Made by a program: the position numbers and the translations under genes. From Rhizorhapis sp. SPR117 (GTDB lineage Bacteria > Pseudomonadota > Alphaproteobacteria > Sphingomonadales > Sphingomonadaceae), in assembly GCF_021742065.1 (NCBI RefSeq), contig NZ_JAKKIE010000107.1, positions 1 to 6,431 of the forward strand: a stretch of DNA of 6,431 nucleotides, given 5' to 3'. The notes below the pieces were generated by a model, which saw only the letters and a program-made list of their open reading frames with translations, was not told the DNA's origin and made no database searches. The number at the start of each line of letters is the position of its first letter. The first letter of the stretch is position 1. Below, one piece after another: positions 5,292-6,431 of this stretch.

Positions 5292-6431
5292 AGATCACGG
5301 CCGATCAGCTCCTGTTCTCGGTCAAGCTGTTTATTGCCGCCATCCTCGCCTTCATGGTGGCGGTGAGGATCGGTCTTCCGCAGCCCTATTGGTCGCTCGT
5401 GACCTGCTGTGTTGTGATGAATCCGAACACCGGGGCCATCCGTTCCAAGGCCACCTACCGCTTTGCCGACACGTTTTGCGCGGGCATCGTAAGCCTCGGC
5501 CTGGTGTCGCTCTTCGCAAGTGTGCCGATCCTGCTGATCGTTTCGGCCGGGCTTGTAGCGACGCTTGCCTTCGGCGCATCCCTCCTCGACCGAACGCCCC
5601 GCTCCTATGGCTTTATGCTGTTTGCCGTCACGCTGATGCTCGTCGCCGTCGCCGGAGTGGATCACCCGGAGACGATGTTCGATACCGTCGTAGCGCGCGT
5701 CACCGAGATCGGTCTCGGCATCATCGCAGCCACACTCGTCGACAGCGTGATCGTGCCGGGGTCGCTTGCCGGCTCACTTCGATCCAACCTCGAGCGCTGG
5801 CTTCCCGATATGGAGCGCTGGGCGAGGGATGTGCTCGACCTCCATGAGAGCGGCGCGGCGGAAGAGCATGACCGGCTGAAAACTCTCTCGGATATAACGG
5901 CACTTTCACAAAAGACGGCATTGTTGCGCTACGATCCGACGGTCGATCGCGGAGAATTGCGCCACGCTCTCGCGATCCAGCAGCGATTGTTGCAGATGGT
6001 TCCGCTGCTCTCAGCAATCTCAGGGCGCATCGCGGGTCTCAACGAGGCGGAACGCAGCGCGCTGGCCGCACATCTTGCTGACGCCAGGGACTGTCTCGCG
6101 AAAGGTGCATTGCCGCCCCCCGACTTCGCCGACGCGGTGCGAAGCCTGCCGCTCAGCGGAGGCCTTGAGCAACCATGGCAGCAGCTGGTGCACGATGCGC
6201 TTGCCGATGCGCTGGTGGAGTTACTGACGACCTGGAGCGAGATACACAGGATCGCCGCGACGCTGGAAGACAGGAGCGGGCTCGACAGCGACCTTGCCGG
6301 GCAGGTTCGCGATCCGTCCGCCTTCCCGCTGGCCCCCGATTTCGATCAGGCGATCTATAAACGGCGGAGTAAAAATGTACCACTGACGGGTCTTTTGGGG
6401 TCCGTTCATTTCGGAGTAAAAGTGTACCGGT
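5288..6431 (+). CDS. FUSC (fusaric acid resistance/AaeB-like) efflux protein, truncated by IS
   Basis: FUSC proteins are inner-membrane exporters of aromatic acids such as fusaric acid and p-hydroxybenzoate. They usually work with a HlyD-type periplasmic adaptor. The GTG start overlaps the marR stop (GTGA). Residues 8-30, about 34-46, 62-98, 107-123 and 138-157 form the first membrane bundle, with the family signature PQPYWSLVT...AIRSKATYR at 31-57. A soluble helical region follows (158-350). Native sequence stops near Ile356 (base 6355). The frame then runs on through the IS tip (YKRRSKNVP...) to the window edge with no stop. Family members are usually about 650-700 residues with a second membrane bundle, which is missing here, so transport activity is very unlikely. 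The adaptor and small membrane gene that often follow are not in the window. Confidence 0.85.
   Translation, partial: MKITADQLLFSVKLFIAAILAFMVAVRIGLPQPYWSLVTCCVVMNPNTGAIRSKATYRFADTFCAGIVSLGLVSLFASVPILLIVSAGLVATLAFGASLLDRTPRSYGFMLFAVTLMLVAVAGVDHPETMFDTVVARVTEIGLGIIAATLVDSVIVPGSLAGSLRSNLERWLPDMERWARDVLDLHESGAAEEHDRLKTLSDITALSQKTALLRYDPTVDRGELRHALAIQQRLLQMVPLLSAISGRIAGLNEAERSALAAHLADARDCLAKGALPPPDFADAVRSLPLSGGLEQPWQQLVHDALADALVELLTTWSEIHRIAATLEDRSGLDSDLAGQVRDPSAFPLAPDFDQAIYKRRSKNVPLTGLLGSVHFGVKVYR
6356..6431. mobile_element. Tip of an IS21-family-like insertion sequence (right boundary)
   Basis: Two direct repeats, CGGAGTAAAAATGTACCAC (6365-6383) and CGGAGTAAAAGTGTACCGG (6412-6430), lie 47 bases apart. 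They are inverted relative to the pair at 25-66. Aligning the repeats places the outer tip at TATAAACGG (6356), opposite TGTCAACGT of the left element. That is also where the FUSC protein loses family character. The two tips differ, so they are either the two different ends of one IS type or two related elements. No transposase is in view. Confidence 0.65.

Overview
The window looks like a contig from a high-GC alphaproteobacterium. A sphingomonad (Sphingomonadales) is the best guess, from the GC-rich codon use, the frequent GTG and TTG starts and the protein families present; this is inference, because no taxonomic marker gene is in view. Both ends are tips of IS21-like insertion sequences pointing inward, at about 1-75 and 6356-6431. 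Each tip cuts through a host gene: a MipA/OmpV outer-membrane gene on the left and a FUSC-type efflux gene on the right. The unique segment is therefore about 6.3 kb of ordinary accessory chromosome or plasmid DNA between two IS copies.

Left half (76-2336): a leftward, tightly packed operon of envelope genes. It runs from two unrecognised small ORFs (84 and 62 codons, low confidence) to an MliC-like lipoprotein, a secreted glycine-zipper protein with an Arg-rich tail, a secreted three-EF-hand protein, and the truncated MipA/OmpV gene. Neighbouring genes overlap or nearly touch. A divergent TetR-family regulator (2337-2936) faces the operon. A palindrome, GGAaTGAGCGCTCAcTCC, lies just downstream of a plausible leftward promoter, so the TetR protein probably represses the operon in response to an unknown signal.

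Middle (2937-3867): one rightward gene for an aspartyl/asparaginyl beta-hydroxylase (LpxO/AspH-type) 2-oxoglutarate dioxygenase. It keeps both iron-binding histidines but has Thr where AspH has a 2-oxoglutarate-binding Arg.

Right half (3868-6431): a leftward dienelactone-hydrolase-family gene broken by an apparent one-base deletion near its 5' end, divergent from a MarR-family regulator. The intergenic region holds two overlapping inverted repeats of the TTGCn..nGCAA type that MarR proteins bind. MarR is translationally coupled (GTGA overlap) to a FUSC/AaeB-like inner-membrane efflux gene, which the right-hand IS cuts after about 356 codons. This is the familiar arrangement of an aromatic-acid-sensing MarR with an efflux pump; the other pump subunits, if present, lie beyond the IS.

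I found no tRNA, rRNA, CRISPR array or replication origin. The most unusual content is the TetR-controlled envelope operon, which combines a lysozyme-inhibitor-like lipoprotein, a Gly-zipper protein, an EF-hand protein and MipA. I cannot claim that a wholly new system is present.
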